Source of the DNA: Pegoplata infirma
Taxonomy: Eukaryota > Arthropoda > Insecta > Diptera > Anthomyiidae
DNA length: 64,000 nt
Assembly (NCBI GenBank): GCA_963921195.1
Contig: OY992538.1
Location: 2,976,001 to 3,040,000 of the forward strand
Direction of reading: 5' to 3'
Of the stretch, positions 23,497-35,994 are shown piece after piece. How positions within the stretch are numbered: the stretch's first letter is position 1; each line of letters begins with the position of its first letter. The notes beneath the pieces were generated by a model, which saw only the letters and a program-made list of their open reading frames with translations, ran no database searches and had not been told where the DNA came from. The translations under genes and the position numbers were made by a program.

Positions 23497-24315
23497 AACA
23501 AGCATAAAAGTTAAGCTATTCATGGCCGAATCCATGAATACCCCCCACAGTGCACTTTTTAAGTGATACTAAATTTTTGACTGAAAAAATACTTTGTAAA
23601 ATATGTGTGTGACTTACCAATGTTTTTAAAGCTTGTTCATCGGGAATTTAAAGTGAAACCAATCTAAAATTCACGGTTTTCCTTATAAATTTTTAACCAA
23701 TTTTGCTGAAATTCAATTCGAGAAAAACACTTGCCGAAATTCACTCTTTTGATTATAACTTTTGAACCACTGGGACAAAAAAGTATTTCCCGGCCAAAAG
23801 TCTTTCCACTTGTAGCATGTTAACGATTTCAAAACTGAGCTCAAAAATGAGAAAATTCAAAATGCAATATGGAGTCGAAATTTGCAAATAGTTGGGCGAT
23901 CAAAAAGAAAATTTGTGTCCAGAATGTTTCATAGCCGCTGAATCCAAATTCGATGCTAATAAATAGCAAAATTAAAATGGCGAATCCAATATGGCGGCGA
24001 AAACTTTACTAATTGTAAGATTCCAATAAAAGTTTTTAAAACTGTAATCTTATAGTTACAAAATTCAAAATGAAGAATCCAATATGGATGCGAAAATTTG
24101 TAAAAGTGGTGCGCTTTAAATGAAAATTTAGTTCTACAGGGGGGAATTTATCCCCCTTGTCCGATTTTGCCCATTTATGAGCATTCATAAATTCGTGCAA
24201 CACTTCAGTTGCCTGTATTTGTTTGGACTGTATCGAGTGTTCAATAGACAGACAAACAGACGTACAGACGAAAGGACATCGCCTAAAATCACTTAGAATC
24301 GATCATGGATATATG
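23497..24315 (-). mobile_element. mini-me/DINE-like element
   Basis: Read on the minus strand it has a degenerate GTCC/GTCT tract (24245-24280), the flanking ATCGATTCTAAG word and the block with a CAAAATCGGACAAGGGGG phrase. It ends GGGGTATTCATGG, ATTCGGCCATGAAT and GCTTGTT. The 5' ATACCCTCC end is not recognisable. Confidence 0.7.
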
Positions 24316-24634
24316 ATGAAAATAAAACTCCTCGTGACTTTAAATTTTCCGGTATTTTTATTTCGCTATATTTTCACACTAATGATAATGGTATTATCTT
24401 TGATTCCACAAAATTAAATTAAATTTTTAAAGTTCAACTTCGAAATGCTCCCCTTTTCACAAAGCTTTTTCGACTTTGGGGCTATGCAGCTTGAGCAGGT
24501 GATATTGGAATGTTATACAAATTTTGTAGGAAATTACTTCTAAGTGTACCCAACATAATGACATTAAATTTTTTTTCGGATTGCAAAAAGTTACTTTTGG
24601 CCTTAAAATGCTTTCTATGTCCCTCTGTGCACTG
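24316..24634. other. AT-rich, no feature seen
   Basis: Nothing supported. Confidence 0.4.
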
Positions 24635-25469
24635 CACTATGGTTCCAAATCCATTTTTTTTGGCAGAAATTAAAAAAATAAAATTTAACAAATTTTCAAA
24701 AGCTTATACATTTCCTTAATGTCAACACTATAAGCTATCAAGAAAGTATAATTAAAAAAATTTGGTGCCAATACTTTCAGTTTGCTTGGCTTTCAAAGTT
24801 GAAAGTTTTAAGACGTATAATAAAACCGGAGTGAAATCAATATTACACTTATACAAACGGCAAATGGGAAAAACTAAAATTATAAAGAGGCTAAAGGGAC
24901 AAATTGAAACCTAAGGATACTAGTTCTTATTTAAAATTCCTATTTTACAGTTAATGCATCCTTGGCGTTATCCTTGGATGTTTTGATTACGAGGATTTTG
25001 GAGCCAAAATAGCCTATATCTTTCGTGGACAAAAAGTTGTGTTTGGGCACGAACTTGCATGAGTCTTTAAACGTGAAAGCGTTTTCAATATTGTATATTT
25101 AATATTAAAATTTACATCTTGCCAGCATTTTTTGGCAAACTCCCACAATTTCCATTTTAGTTTAGCACAAATTTCGGCCAAATTTGTGTTTTTTGCGTGA
25201 CACGGTTTCAAATTATTTTATTTTATAACTGTTTTGCCTTCCGTAAAGCTAATTAATTAAGAAAAATATATTTAAAAAAAAAAAAAAAAAAAAAAATTCC
25301 AAAAAAAAAAAAAAAAATTTAAAAAAAAAATTTTCCAAAAAATTTTTTTTTTTTTTGAGAATCGATTTTTGATTGCGCTAAGAAATAAAAATCCTCCCAG
25401 AAATAATCCAAGTGACCTTACATCATTTTTTGAATTTATGCAAAAAAAAATCCATTTGGGACCATAGTG
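24635..25469. mobile_element. TA-site element, CACTATGG ends
   Basis: Left end CACTATGGTTCCAAATCC and right end (complement) CACTATGGTCCCAAATGG; a TA lies at the right junction (25470-25471), TG at the left. The arms match for about 45 bp, then diverge. Contains an A-tract near 25270-25340. Confidence 0.7.
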
Positions 25470-25471
25470 TA

Positions 25472-26041
25472 CTCTCAAAAAAAACCTTGTCAAATTATTA
25501 GAAAAAGTCTCGTAATCCCATTTTAACAATATTTGACGTTTTCCTTTTTTGATAAAAAAATTTCGTTTGAAATTAATTTTTTTTTTGTAATTTTACAAAG
25601 AAAAAAAATTTTACAAAAAAATCTAGTAAATTCAAGAGAATTCCTTGTAAGTTTTATTGCAACAAAAAAGTTGTACAAAAATATCTAGTAAATTCAATAG
25701 AACTCCTTGTAAGTTTTATTGCACCAAAAAAGTTGGCAATTCACCATTTTATTGTTAAAAATCTTGTAAAATTAAAAAAAATATCCTAATTTTTACTAGG
25801 AACTCTCGTAAAATAGGAGGTAGCAAAATATCTAGTAAAGTCACGAGAACTCTTTGTAAGTTTTATCGCGTCAAAAAATTTATAAATTTACAATTTATTG
25901 GTAAAAAGCTTGTAAAATTATAAAATTATTAGTAAAAAGCTTATAAAATTAATTACTAGGAGTTTTTGACAAATACAAGTTATCAAAAAAAAAAAACTTT
26001 ACCAGCTTTTCTTGTCATTTTACAGGTTTTATTTTTGAGTG
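25472..26041 (+). mobile_element. TA-CACTC MITE (TTTTACAAG subfamily)
   Basis: Starts CTCTCAAAAAAAACCTTGTC, shares AGTCTCGTAAT, AATATTTGACGTTTTCC and AGGAGGTAGCAAAATATC with the copies at 17171 and 44556, and ends TTTTTGAGTG before TA (26042-26043). Its left TA is also the right TA of the preceding element. Confidence 0.85.
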
Positions 26042-26043
26042 TA

Positions 26044-27339
26044 GGAAAAAGAAAATATTTGAGAAAATAACTGATTTCTTTTTCATTTATTGTTAGTGTT
26101 TAATTCTTTTTCTTCTTCTTCTTTTTAAATAAATATATAGGCTGAGTGATTTAAAATAAAAAAAAAAATAATATGTTTGCATATTTTTAAAGGAATTTAT
26201 ATTTATAGTTTTGTAACAATTGATGAAATCTAAAGAAAAAACACACACACAGACATAAATACTTTAGTTTTCGTTCTATATTTTAAGTTTAAATAACTGC
26301 CTAAAAGCATTTTTTCTTTCTTTCAATATATTTTATTTTTATTTTTTTCTTCCCAAATAAAACTCTAAATAAATGTGTTTGTAATGTGTATGGTAAGTGG
26401 GTTCTTATATATTTATGTTTTTATATGTATGTGTGTGTAATATAGTACATTATCCGAACTAATATTTTTTAGGATTTTATTTTTATTTTTTCTCTCCTGT
26501 CGTCATCATATATTTTCTAAAGTGTTTCCTTAGGGTTTATAAATATTTGTATGTGTGTGTGTGTGTAAGTTGGTTTGAAAAGGAAAAACTACGACTGCAT
26601 AATAACTAATGGTTTGTATTTTGTAAGGGTCTATTATTCTTGTTTCGGTGTTTTTTTCTTTTTTGTTTTTCTCCTTTGCCTCCTTGGAGAATGTACCAAT
26701 GTAGTCCACACGAAAATAAAATGTTAATGCCGCATTGCATAAAAAAAAAACACAGAGAGAAGAAATAGGGGCATTTTTTTTTTTGTTTTGTTTGGAGTTT
26801 CTATATAAATATTGTATGTAATACCAACCAACACACATACATATGTATAACTTTTAGTTTATGTTGTAAAAAATAGTTTAATGGTAGACCATATTATGTA
26901 CATACATAAGTGGCTTCTTTCAGTGTGTAGGTGCAAATAAATCATGGAGTTTGAAATTTAAATGGTAAACCAATGAATTTACACATTTTCCCAGCTGCAA
27001 AAAACAACAATGATATAAAACAGTTTTATTTTGTATTTCAATAGTACTGATGGGAAAAGGCTATTACATTTAAGATGAACATATTTTTTTAAGAATTTCT
27101 TTGGAAAACTTAATTTTTTACATGAAACAATTAATTGCTGACTTAATTGCCATTTAATGGAAAACACCACACAGAAAAAATATAAAAAAATATTTAAGTA
27201 AATTTTTAATACTATTGAGCAAAGCATTACTCACTATTGCAGCAGTATTTTCAAAACGAAATAAAAGTATTTTGCTAGGCATAAACGACTTGAGTTAATA
27301 CTACACATTTTATGATTAAACATATTTTTTTTTTTTAAT
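26044..27339. other. AT-rich DNA with CA/GT runs
   Basis: No exon seen. Contains ACACACACACAGACA (26240), TGTGTGTGTGTGT (26553-26567) and other TATATGTATG words typical of fly introns. Confidence 0.5.
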
Positions 27340-27560
27340 TTTTGTCGTGGAATAAAAAGGAATTTCGTTTGAATTTCAATATTTTTTTATAATTTAGTTG
27401 TTTTCTAAAATTTTAAAGTCTTAAATGGGTTTAAATTGGTTAATGTGTGCACTGAACATTTTTGCCGACTAAAATGGTTTTGAAAGAAAATTGTTTCCAT
27501 TTACGTCACTAAAATATTACCTTATATAACTCTACCTTGGTATTGAGTAAACTTTTAGAA
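27340..27560 (+). repeat. Dispersed repeat (partner at 57965-58190)
   Basis: Shares, inverted, AATTTCGTTTGAATTTCAA, AATGTGTGCACTGAACAT and TTACCTTATATAA words with 57965-58190. A short piece also recurs at 62637-62675. Family unknown. Confidence 0.75.
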
Positions 27561-28124
27561 AAAATCATTAAATGTAAAACTTTACTCAAAATTTTTCGTT
27601 TTTTTTTTTTCTTAGTAACTGTTTAATTGTGTCAAGTAAAAATTTACTCAAAACTTATCAATTTATTTTTTTTTTAAAGTTTAAAAACGTTTTAAATTAC
27701 ATTTCATATACAACAAAATCTAAACTAAATGAGAATTCAAAAAACTATGAGAGTTAAAAAACCATTAAATTTGTATTAAATTACTTACTAAATTTTTGAG
27801 TAAATTTTTGAGCAAATTTTTGAGTAAATTTTTAATTGCGACAATTAAAAAATTACTCAATTTTTTTTTTTTTTAATTAAAACAAGTGTTTACTCAAAAC
27901 TTTTTCCTCCATATGTTTTTCTGTGTATAAAAAAGAATTGGTGTCGAACACGAATAAGAACAGGTTCTAAGGAAGTATAAGTTTTACACAGTCGGTTCTG
28001 TGCAACCGAAAATTTTGCTGGGAACCTTTTTATTCAGCGAACATTTTTTTTCAATTTTTTTTTTAATTAATTTCTTTTGTCGACTTTAACAAAATTTGTT
28101 TACAACATTGTTTTCTTTATATAA
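27561..28124. repeat. TTACTCAAAA-type repeat, then dispersed end
   Basis: 27560-27910 alternates TTTACTCAAAA and TTTTGAGTAAA words. 27960-28022 (TTCTAAGGAAGTATAAG, CAACCGAAAATTTTGCTGGG) recurs at 63165-63224, marking the end of a dispersed element. Confidence 0.5.
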
Positions 28125-28204
28125 CACTGTGCTACAGTGAAAAAATACTTCCGATGTGACATGGTATAAGTTGTTGGTTTTGTCGAGTAGATCACAAAAA
28201 TGTC

Positions 28205-28653
28205 TATACGAACAGGGACATTAATTATTCCTAGATACTACTATTTAAATACAGGTAGATTTTTCTTCGTTAATGCCATTAAACTTTGGAATGACTTACC
28301 CATACATCTTAAACTCATCACAGAAAAAAACAGTTTTAAAAATGAACTTTTTAGTTTGATTTCTAGAAATAATCCAATTTCTAGAAACAACTAACTACTA
28401 CTTCTCTTTACCTTCTTTATTCTTAGCCTATTCTTTTCATCTATACAAACTAGATAGCCACATATATATCTTTTTTTATAACTACTACTATATATGTTTA
28501 GAATACATGACATAATCTTAAGTTCTTATATTTAAATTATTATTTTTTTTTAAATACTATTTTCAAATTTTTATATTATGACATTCATTATGTGATACCC
28601 TTTGAACCATAAAAGAATTTACTTCTTAAGGTTCTTATAATGCAATTTTTTAC

Positions 28654-28693
<40 letters not shown>

Positions 28694-28694
28694 A
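28205..28694 (+). mobile_element. 5'-truncated LINE with ORF2 C-terminus
   Basis: The first 190 nt are the last 63 or so codons of a non-LTR retrotransposon ORF2. The segments FFFVNAIKLWNDLPIHLK and the preceding IIPRYYYLNTGR are the typical tail beyond the reverse transcriptase. An untranslated stretch of about 260 nt and a (TAAA)n tail follow. The 10-bp flanking repeat CAAAAATG[T/C]C (28195-28204, 28695-28704) marks target-primed integration into the foldback's left arm. The Met at 28200 is part of the target site, so the reading frame is a remnant rather than a gene. The clade cannot be set from this piece. Confidence 0.82.
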
Positions 28695-29663
28695 CAAAAA
28701 TGCCAATTTAACTTGCCAGACACCCTCAAATTTTAGAGTTATTGTCAAAAAACGTTTTTTTTTTTGGGACTTTGCTCACTAAACCTTGTGTAATTCACAA
28801 AATTTTCAACCGATTTTAAATTTTTTAACTCTTTTGGATAGAAGAAGAATAGGGCTTTCCATGTGTGTGAATTGGTCTACACATATAAGAAAGATATCTA
28901 TTGATTTTTTCTATAATATCTATTTTTTTTGTTATTTTTTGAAAATTTTTCGAGTTTATCGATTTTTTTCTGCCATAGTTCGTTTAACAACCTTTATATA
29001 TATGAGCGTTTTTTTAAAGATAATTTAATTCTTAATACGATAAGCATTATCCTGAAAAAATCGGATAATAATTGACAGAGTTGTGATAATTTTTCTAAAA
29101 AAGAAAATTAAGATTTTTGGGAAATCGCCGTTCAGATAACCCAGGCAAAAAAAAATAAATTATCATAAGAGGTCATGTACAAAATTTTTAAAGGTTTTTG
29201 GTGCTCTGAATCCGAATCTGGCCTTTAAATTGCTCTATCTCGTCAGGTTTTTGAGATATTTAACATAACTTGATATATCAAAAACTTAATAAGATAGCGC
29301 AATTTCAAGGTCAAATTCAAATTCAGGAGGTCAAAAACCTTTAAAATAATAATACGCGACCTCTCAGTATGTTCGTTTATTTTTTTTATTTTTTTGCCTG
29401 GGTTATCCGCACTGCAATTTCATACAAAATATTACTTTTCTTTTTTAGAAAAATTATCGCAACTCTGTCAACTGTTATCCGATTTTATCGGCATTAAGCT
29501 CATCGTATTCACAATTAAATTTTTTTTAAGAATACGTTTATAAATATAAATATTGTTGAATGAACTGTAGCAGAAAAAAATCGATAAACTCCAAAAATTT
29601 TCAAAAAATAACAAAAAAATTAGATATTGTTGAAAAAATCAATACATATCTTTCTTATATGTA

Positions 29664-30528
29664 CACTCAGAAAATTATGTAAGTTACTACATGTGAGTTA
29701 TTTGTATATTTTGCAGTAGTTAGTTGTCTTCAACTACAAAGTCAGTTGTTTTTGTATGAAAAATATCAAACAACTATTTCTGTTAGTTATTTTAAGTCGT
29801 TTTTTTTTGAACAACTTACAAAAAAGTACTGTAATGTAGTAACAGTTATTTAAAGTAGTTAATTTTATTTTTTTTAATCTCTGAAAAATTTTCAAAGTTT
29901 TTTTCCAAAAAATAAAAATTTTCGTTTTTTTTATTTTTTTACAACGTTTTTAAAAAAAAAAAAAACTTGGAAAAAATTTAGTCTTCAATTTTTTTTGGAA
30001 AAATGTTTTGAAAAAATAAAAATTATATATTGGCCGCTGTTCCAAAAAAAAGTAATTTATATAAAAAATGTGAAAATGAAAATTTCCGAATTTTTGTGGT
30101 GTTCTAGATTTCACATCCGAATTTCTTTTCGTTTTGTTTCACATAATTAAAATTTGGTGAAAGTAAAACGAATGCATTTTTTTCTTATAATTTTTTAAAT
30201 TTAAATTATTCGATTTAAACTTCAAATGAAAACGTGATCAACAAAACACTAAACTTGATTTCATGTGATTAGGAAATTTTCATGTGAATTAAAAAGTTGT
30301 GAAAGACAGAACAGAGGCCATTGATTCTTTTATTTTTACTACATTTTAGTTGTTTTGACTACAAATGTAAGTAGTTTTTACTACATAAGTCAGTTGTTTT
30401 TTGTCAGTTAAAATAACTAACATTGTTAGTTGATTTAACTGAAAAAGTAGTTGACCCCAAAATAACTTACAAAGTAGTTATTTTAACTGACATTTTCAGT
30501 TGATTTTACTAACATAATTTTTTGATTG
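29664..30528 (+). mobile_element. TA-site MITE (GTAGTTxxTTTT subfamily)
   Basis: Ends CACTCAGAAAATTATGTAAG and (complement) CAATCAAAAAATTATGTTAG, with TA at 29662-29663 and 30529-30530. The core alternates AACTAC, GTAGTT and AACTGACA words. An inverted, shorter copy is at 42318-42887. The excess is a nested insertion near 30029-30323. Confidence 0.87.
30029..30323. mobile_element. Small nested insertion, GGCCKCTGTTC ends
   Basis: Absent from the sister MITE at 42318-42887. Ends ATTGGCCGCTGTTC and (complement) AATGGCCTCTGTTC. Internal words CACATCCGAATTTC and CATGTGATTAGGAAATTTTC suggest a hAT-like MITE. Target duplication unclear. Confidence 0.55.
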
Positions 30529-30762
30529 TATAGACCAATTCACACACATAAAAAGCCCAGTTAAAAATTGAAAATCGGTTGAAAACTTTTTAAGTGGTTT
30601 AGTGAGAATAGTCCCAAAAAAAAGTTTTTTTACCATAATTTTAAAATTTGAGGGTGTCTGGCAATTTTGATGGACATTTTTGTGATCTTTTCGACAAGAC
30701 CTACAACCTTAACTTCCTCATTTCAGAAGTATATTCGATTTTGCTTTTTTTGTAGCACAGTG

Positions 30763-31183
30763 TAATCAATATATTCGGCATGGCCAAATTTAACTTAATT
30801 TTTGTTATTTTTTATTCACCTCATTTATTTTTATTCACCTTCTTATTTTAACTGACCATTTCACAGATTTATGCAGTTTTGGTTATTGAGTGATAACTCC
30901 AGGGGGTCGGCAACTCTGACTTATACAAAAAAAAAAAAATAGTCCGGATGGGATTAAAAGAACAACAATTGAAAGAAGAATTGGATTGAAATTTCCCTTT
31001 TTTGGTATTTGGTTTCTTTAAAAAAACGCATTTAAATGATTTTAAATAAATTTAATACTTATGTGGTTTATATGCTATTGAGCCTAAACTGATTAATTAT
31101 AAATAAAAACAAATTTAAAATCATTATGTTTTTGGACATTAAGAGAGCAAATGAACGCATCCCGACAATTCACATGAAATTTT
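30763..31183. other. Fragment of mini-me end, then AT-rich
   Basis: ATATTCGGCATGGCCAAATT (30770-30790) resembles the penultimate hairpin of mini-me copies. The rest shows nothing supported. Confidence 0.4.
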
Positions 31184-32319
31184 CAGTGTTGCCACCAAAG
31201 GAATTGAAAATTACACAAAAAATTATCCAAAATCTCACAAATTACACAAAATTTTTTATTTTGTCATTCCGTTTGTAACCCCTGGTCTACACCTGGTTTT
31301 TTTGGTGGCAATAAGAAATAACGTATGCAAAATGAACAAAAAACGCTTTGCGTCTATTTTGATTAATTCCAAACAAAGATTGCGTACGATTTTGATTACC
31401 AGCAATAGTTGCTCAGAAAAATTGCCAAGCAATTATTGCTATAATAATTTTGACGTTACATAAATTTTGATGTTATGTATTGGAAATATTTATATCAGTT
31501 AAAATATCGAAATATCGGTCAGAGAGCCCTTAAAGTATGTTTACATTATTGATCCTTGATCGATTCTAAGACATTCTCTGAATGTTCGTCTGTCCGTTTG
31601 TATAAAACATACAGCAGTCCAAAATAAAAAATCTAGATTCCTGAAGATTGGCACGAATTTGTCTTATGGTCATAGGTAGGCTAAGTTCGTAAATGGGCAA
31701 AATCGGTCCAGGTGGAAAAATGTTTCCCCTTGAAAAACTAAACCAACCTCTGAAAAACGATATTTTTTGGATTTTTGTTAAACAAATGAAACAATTTTTA
31801 TTCCGCCTCCTTTTGTAGGCGTGGACAAAAAAAATTGTTTTAATAATGATAAAATGGATTTAATATTGATTAAATTGTTATAATTAAGTGCAAAATCATT
31901 ATAAATCAACTTGCCACCATTTATCGCGTGGGGGAAAGTGTCCCCCCATTTTGGGGATATTAAAAGATATTGAATAACAATTTTGAAATTTGGGAATAGG
32001 AATTATCCATAATTTTTAATTTAAAAATTTTAGAGCGTTGTTTTTCGACATCTAAGTCATGAAGAAAATTAAGGCTTTAATGGTCCAAATATGCATGTTC
32101 GTCATTTATTATCTTGTATTTGGTAATCAAAATTTTTAAATTCGATGTTGTCAATGATTTTTGAAGCCAAAATTATCGATAAAATGATAAAAAAAAATTG
32201 GAACTTTATTGAGGTAAAATTACACAAAAATTACACAAAAAATATCATTATCCAAGAATTATCCAAGGATTTTGAAATTGTCCCACTTTTGGATAATTAT
32301 CCAGAAAATGGCAACACTG
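31184..32319. mobile_element. CAGTGTTGCC-ended element (hAT-like)
   Basis: Left CAGTGTTGCCACC and right TGGCAACACTG are inverted; both ends carry AATTACACAAAAA and TTATCC words. The candidate 8-bp flanks (GAAATTTT, GTTTTTTT) match at only five positions. A mini-me copy is nested inside. Another single CAGTGTTGCCAGAAG end is at 32630. Confidence 0.6.
31258..31810 (+). mobile_element. mini-me/DINE-like element, interrupted and degenerate
   Basis: TTTGTCATTCCGTTTGTAAC (31259) then, after about 220 foreign bases, ATCGAAATATCGGTC (31505), CGATTCTAAGACATTCT and a short GTCY tract. The later AATGGGCAAAATCGGTCCAG matches the other copies. Confidence 0.7.
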
Positions 32320-33056
32320 GTTTTTTTGCGATTTGCAGTCTCTTATCTTTAGTTCTCTCTGATAACTCTCAATATAATAAATATACAAAAAAAGTATTTT
32401 TCTTTTATTTAAGTCCCCGTTTTTAGTTTGTTTAAAAACTATAAACACTTTAATACATAATTAAGTTTTAAGTGTTAACTCCAGAATAAAATCGTTATAA
32501 AATTTGCACCTTTAAAAAAATGTATTTAAATTTATTCCATAAGTATGCAATAACTATTTTTTAGTTTTATTACTTAAATCCTAATGGCATTTACACTTCA
32601 TATACAACTTACCGCTTATTTAGCACCAGTGTTGCCAGAAGTTTGACAAAATTACTACATTTAGGTATTTGTGTTCTTAAAATGGTAGCTTAATGAAAAG
32701 AATTTATTGACCAAACTTTATGAATATGTAGTTCTATGTTAAAGAAAATCTTTTCTGTTGATTTCGTTAGTCTGCTCTCCCAAACGAGTAAAGATTTTTC
32801 CCAAATTCGAATTTTTTGTATAAAAAATTTCTACACAATTCGATTTTCAGAAAGCTTATGCGGTTTCTTTCGATTTTTGAGAATTTTTTAACGTTTATTT
32901 TCTTTTAAATTTTTTTCACGTTATTTAAAAAACTTCCATTTTACTACCGCCGGTTTGAAAATTTATTTTTTTAGTAATATTTATAATGACGAGTTATAAA
33001 CATCGTTAATTTTTAGAATTTTGTGTTTTTATTTAAAATCCATTATATAGTACTCC
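32320..33056. other. AT-rich, no gene seen
   Basis: Contains a lone CAGTGTTGCCAGAAG terminus at 32630 and nothing else I can support. Confidence 0.4.
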
Positions 33057-33085
33057 CTGAGGATGCTACTCAAGGAGTAGCGAAA
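33057..33085 (+). ncRNA. Hammerhead-domain-II-like hairpin
   Basis: CTGAGGAT, then a perfect 7-bp stem (GCTACTC/GAGTAGC) with an AAG loop, then GAAA. The first seven bases fit the hammerhead core CUGANGA and the last four fit its GAAA, but an extra T precedes the stem. I could not find stem I or a clear stem III. Such hairpins occur near ends of some retroelements, so this is probably a relic. Confidence 0.35.
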
Positions 33086-33099
33086 TATTGTAAATTAAT

Positions 33100-34344
33100 A
33101 AAAAAGTAATTTTAATTAATGAAAATCCAGGCTTTGAGCTTAAACATTTTATTTTTGTAATTTTTATTTTTTTTGTAATGAATTTCATTTAAAATGATTT
33201 AAAAAAAAAAAAAAACATTTTTTGTACAAATTTTCAAAATTTCCGATTCCAGAAAAAAATTTTGAAAATTTTCTAATTCCCGGACACAAACATTTTTTGG
33301 TATTTTTTTTTTGCCTTTCGCAATTAGAAAAATTCATTGACAATGATTTTAGGAAAAATAAATTTTAAAAGTTGCATCGATTTTTTTCGGTGTGAAAAAA
33401 GCTTAAGGTATTTGTAAAACAAAAACAATTGGCAACTCAGCCTGGAACCCTAAAATTGTTAAAATTCTTTTTGTTTTGTCAAACAATTTCCCCCGAAAGG
33501 AATGTGTACATTTATCCATAAATAGGATAGACATCATTATACGACAAAATTGAAATAAAAAATAAAAACAATTTTTTCCCCCCAATAAAAATTGAAAAGA
33601 GAAATATTTTCTGAAAACTACAAATGCTGACGACTACTGTTCTTTGTATAAAATACAAGAAGAATAATGAAAAAAAAAAACTCCAATGAAATGGAATACG
33701 AAAAAATAATGTACTTCATAAACATGTACCCTTAAGCACCTTTGCTTCTTTTTATATTTAATTTTTTCTTGCTGTTAACTTTTCATTGGGTGATATGAAT
33801 GAAATAATTTTAACAATGCGCGTTTAAATGGAATATATACAGTTTTTTTTTATGGTATTTGACTGTGTTTAAATTTCTGTGAATTATTTTTTGTATGTAT
33901 AAGTGTGTGTGTGTGTATGCGTGTGTTTGTTTTGCATTAAAAAAAAAACAAGTAGAAAATAGTCTGTATGGCACATTAAATTTGATTAAATTAAAAAATG
34001 AGCAATCAAATTAAAACCAACAGTAAACACATTTGTAGAATTCACATTGTAAGTTGTTTGATATTTTTTCAATAGCTGCTGTGCAGGCATTCAAAAAAGA
34101 CAAAAGTCGCGTTCTCGCATTTTCAACCGCGAATTATTAAAATTCTAGACGTGATGGAATAATTTGGAGCACAGATTTGGAATCAGCGAGTCAAAATCAT
34201 TAAAAATTTTCCATTAAACTTCAAACCCGAGGCCAAATACCCTCGATTTGTTTATCTTAATTTTTGCAATCAATGTTTTTTTTTTCTTCTCTCTTAAAAA
34301 ATCACAAAATGTACTTATGTCCCTATGGTTTTCTGTTGTCGATA
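33100..34344. other. AT-rich DNA with a GT run
   Basis: No gene seen. GTGTGTGTGTGTATGCGTGTG at 33904-33925 is a microsatellite. Confidence 0.45.
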
Positions 34345-35393
34345 TATATGAGCCATTCCACACCAAATGTCCAGCGAAAAAACACGTGTACCGTAAACTT
34401 CTGAATAGGTTGTATGGATAGCCCTATATGGAACTTAGAAAATTGCGTTTTTGGTTTTTCAATTTTTAAAAATCTGGGCTTAAGAGGCGTGGTCAAATAT
34501 TGGAAAAATGGTAAAATTTGTGGCGAGTTGCCTTGATTAAATATTTATCACATTTAAAAGGAATGCACCACAATCTTAAAAATTTACATTTTTATATAGT
34601 TTTGTATGGGCTATCGATTAAATTTTTTTTTTTTGTAAAATTTTCAGAACCCGTTCTGATATTTTCCATTTTTTAATAAAATCAATTTATCAAAAATCCG
34701 GCCACTTTTTTTTTAATTTTTTTTAAATTTTTTTTTTAAGTTCATCCACACAAAAAAATTCTGACACGCGTTTTTCGAGAAAATCGCATTTGAATTTTAA
34801 ATTTCAAAACAATTTAGTAATTTGCTTGTATTTTATTGTTTTCGACAGAGCGTATGAGTAATATTTATGCAATTAATATTACTCATTCGCAACGTTAAAA
34901 CAAGAAAATACAAGCAAATTACAAAATTGTTATGAAATTTAAAATTCGAATGCGATTTTCTCGAAAAAAAACGACAAACGCGTGTCTGGAATTTTTTGTG
35001 TGGATAGACAAACATCTAAATTTAAAAAAAAAAATGAATAAAAAAAAGTGGCCGGATGTTTGATAAATTTTTAAAAAATGGAAAATTTCAGAACGTGTTT
35101 TGAAAATTTTCCAAAAATCGATAGCCCATACAAAACTATATAAGAATGTACATTTTTGAGATTGTGGTGCATTCCGTTTTAATGTGATAAATATTTAATC
35201 AAGGCAACTCGCCACAAATTTTACCATTTTTCCAATATTTGACCACGCCTTCTAAGCCCAGTTTTTAAAAATTAGAAAAACCAAAAACGCAATTTTCTTA
35301 GTTCAATATAGGTCTATACAAACAACCAATTCAGAAATTTACGGGACACATGTTTTTCTGTAGCGGGACATTTGCTGTGGAATGCCTCATATA
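34345..35393. mobile_element. Foldback element (GGCCGG family), complete
   Basis: Ends TATATGAGCCATTCCACA and (complement) TATATGAGGCATTCCACA. The arms of about 520 bp meet near 34870. Shared blocks: GGCGTGGTCAAATATTGG, GGCGAGTTGCCTTGATTAAA, AAAATCCGGCCACTTTT and TTTCGAGAAAATCGCATTTG, each with its complement. It is the fullest copy of a family also seen at 2400-5155 and 38235-39570. Non-coding. Confidence 0.88.
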
Positions 35394-35994
35394 CGCTTTA
35401 CAAAATAAAAACAAAATAGAAAATGGTTTATTTTTTTATAGTAGTTTCATTTTTTTCATTCTGTTTTCATTATTATGATTTCATTTAAACCAAGCAAATG
35501 TATATTATTATTCAAATAAATATATCAACTATTTATTATGCACTTTGCATACTAAACTGAAAAAGTAAACAAATAAACAAACAAAATATTCCCTGCTGAC
35601 AAACACACTTTCTCCCACACACACAAACACACACACAAACACAACACATGCACCAACGCCAACACAAACACACTATTGCGTATTACATGCATACATAACA
35701 AAATGGTTAAAGCTTATATTCAAAATCATCTATCTGAAAAAAAACAAAGACCATATAAAATCGAATTTTTGAATTTAAATGTTATAATTAAGGAGAGGAC
35801 TTCCATGAAATGCCTGTTTTCCCTTTAGTTGTAAACAGGCATAAAACAAATATCTTTGCAAATCAATGAATGCACATTTTTTGCATCAATGAATGCACAT
35901 TTTTTGCATATACCAGGAATCTCGGAACTTAGAGGGGTCTAGAGGCACAAATTTTTTATTGGCAGGGTTTTTAATTTAAAGATTATTTAACAAA
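35394..35994. other. AT-rich DNA with CA-rich tract
   Basis: ACACACAAACACACACACAAACACA around 35615-35645 is a microsatellite. A short direct duplication of ATCAATGAATGCACATTTTT lies at 35860-35910. No gene. Confidence 0.5.

Larger units (their letters stand above)
28125..30762. mobile_element. Foldback element with two nested insertions
   Basis: Outer ends CACTGTGCTACA and its exact complement; TA at the right junction, AA at the left. Arms meet near 29270. Inverted blocks include TTGAGGGTGTCTGGCAA with its complement, GTGTGTGAATTGGTCTA with its complement and ATCGATTTTTTTCTGCYAYA. The left arm is interrupted by a LINE tail (28205-28694) and the right arm by a TA-site MITE (29664-30528). 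Comparing the two arms recovers both empty sites. Confidence 0.85.
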
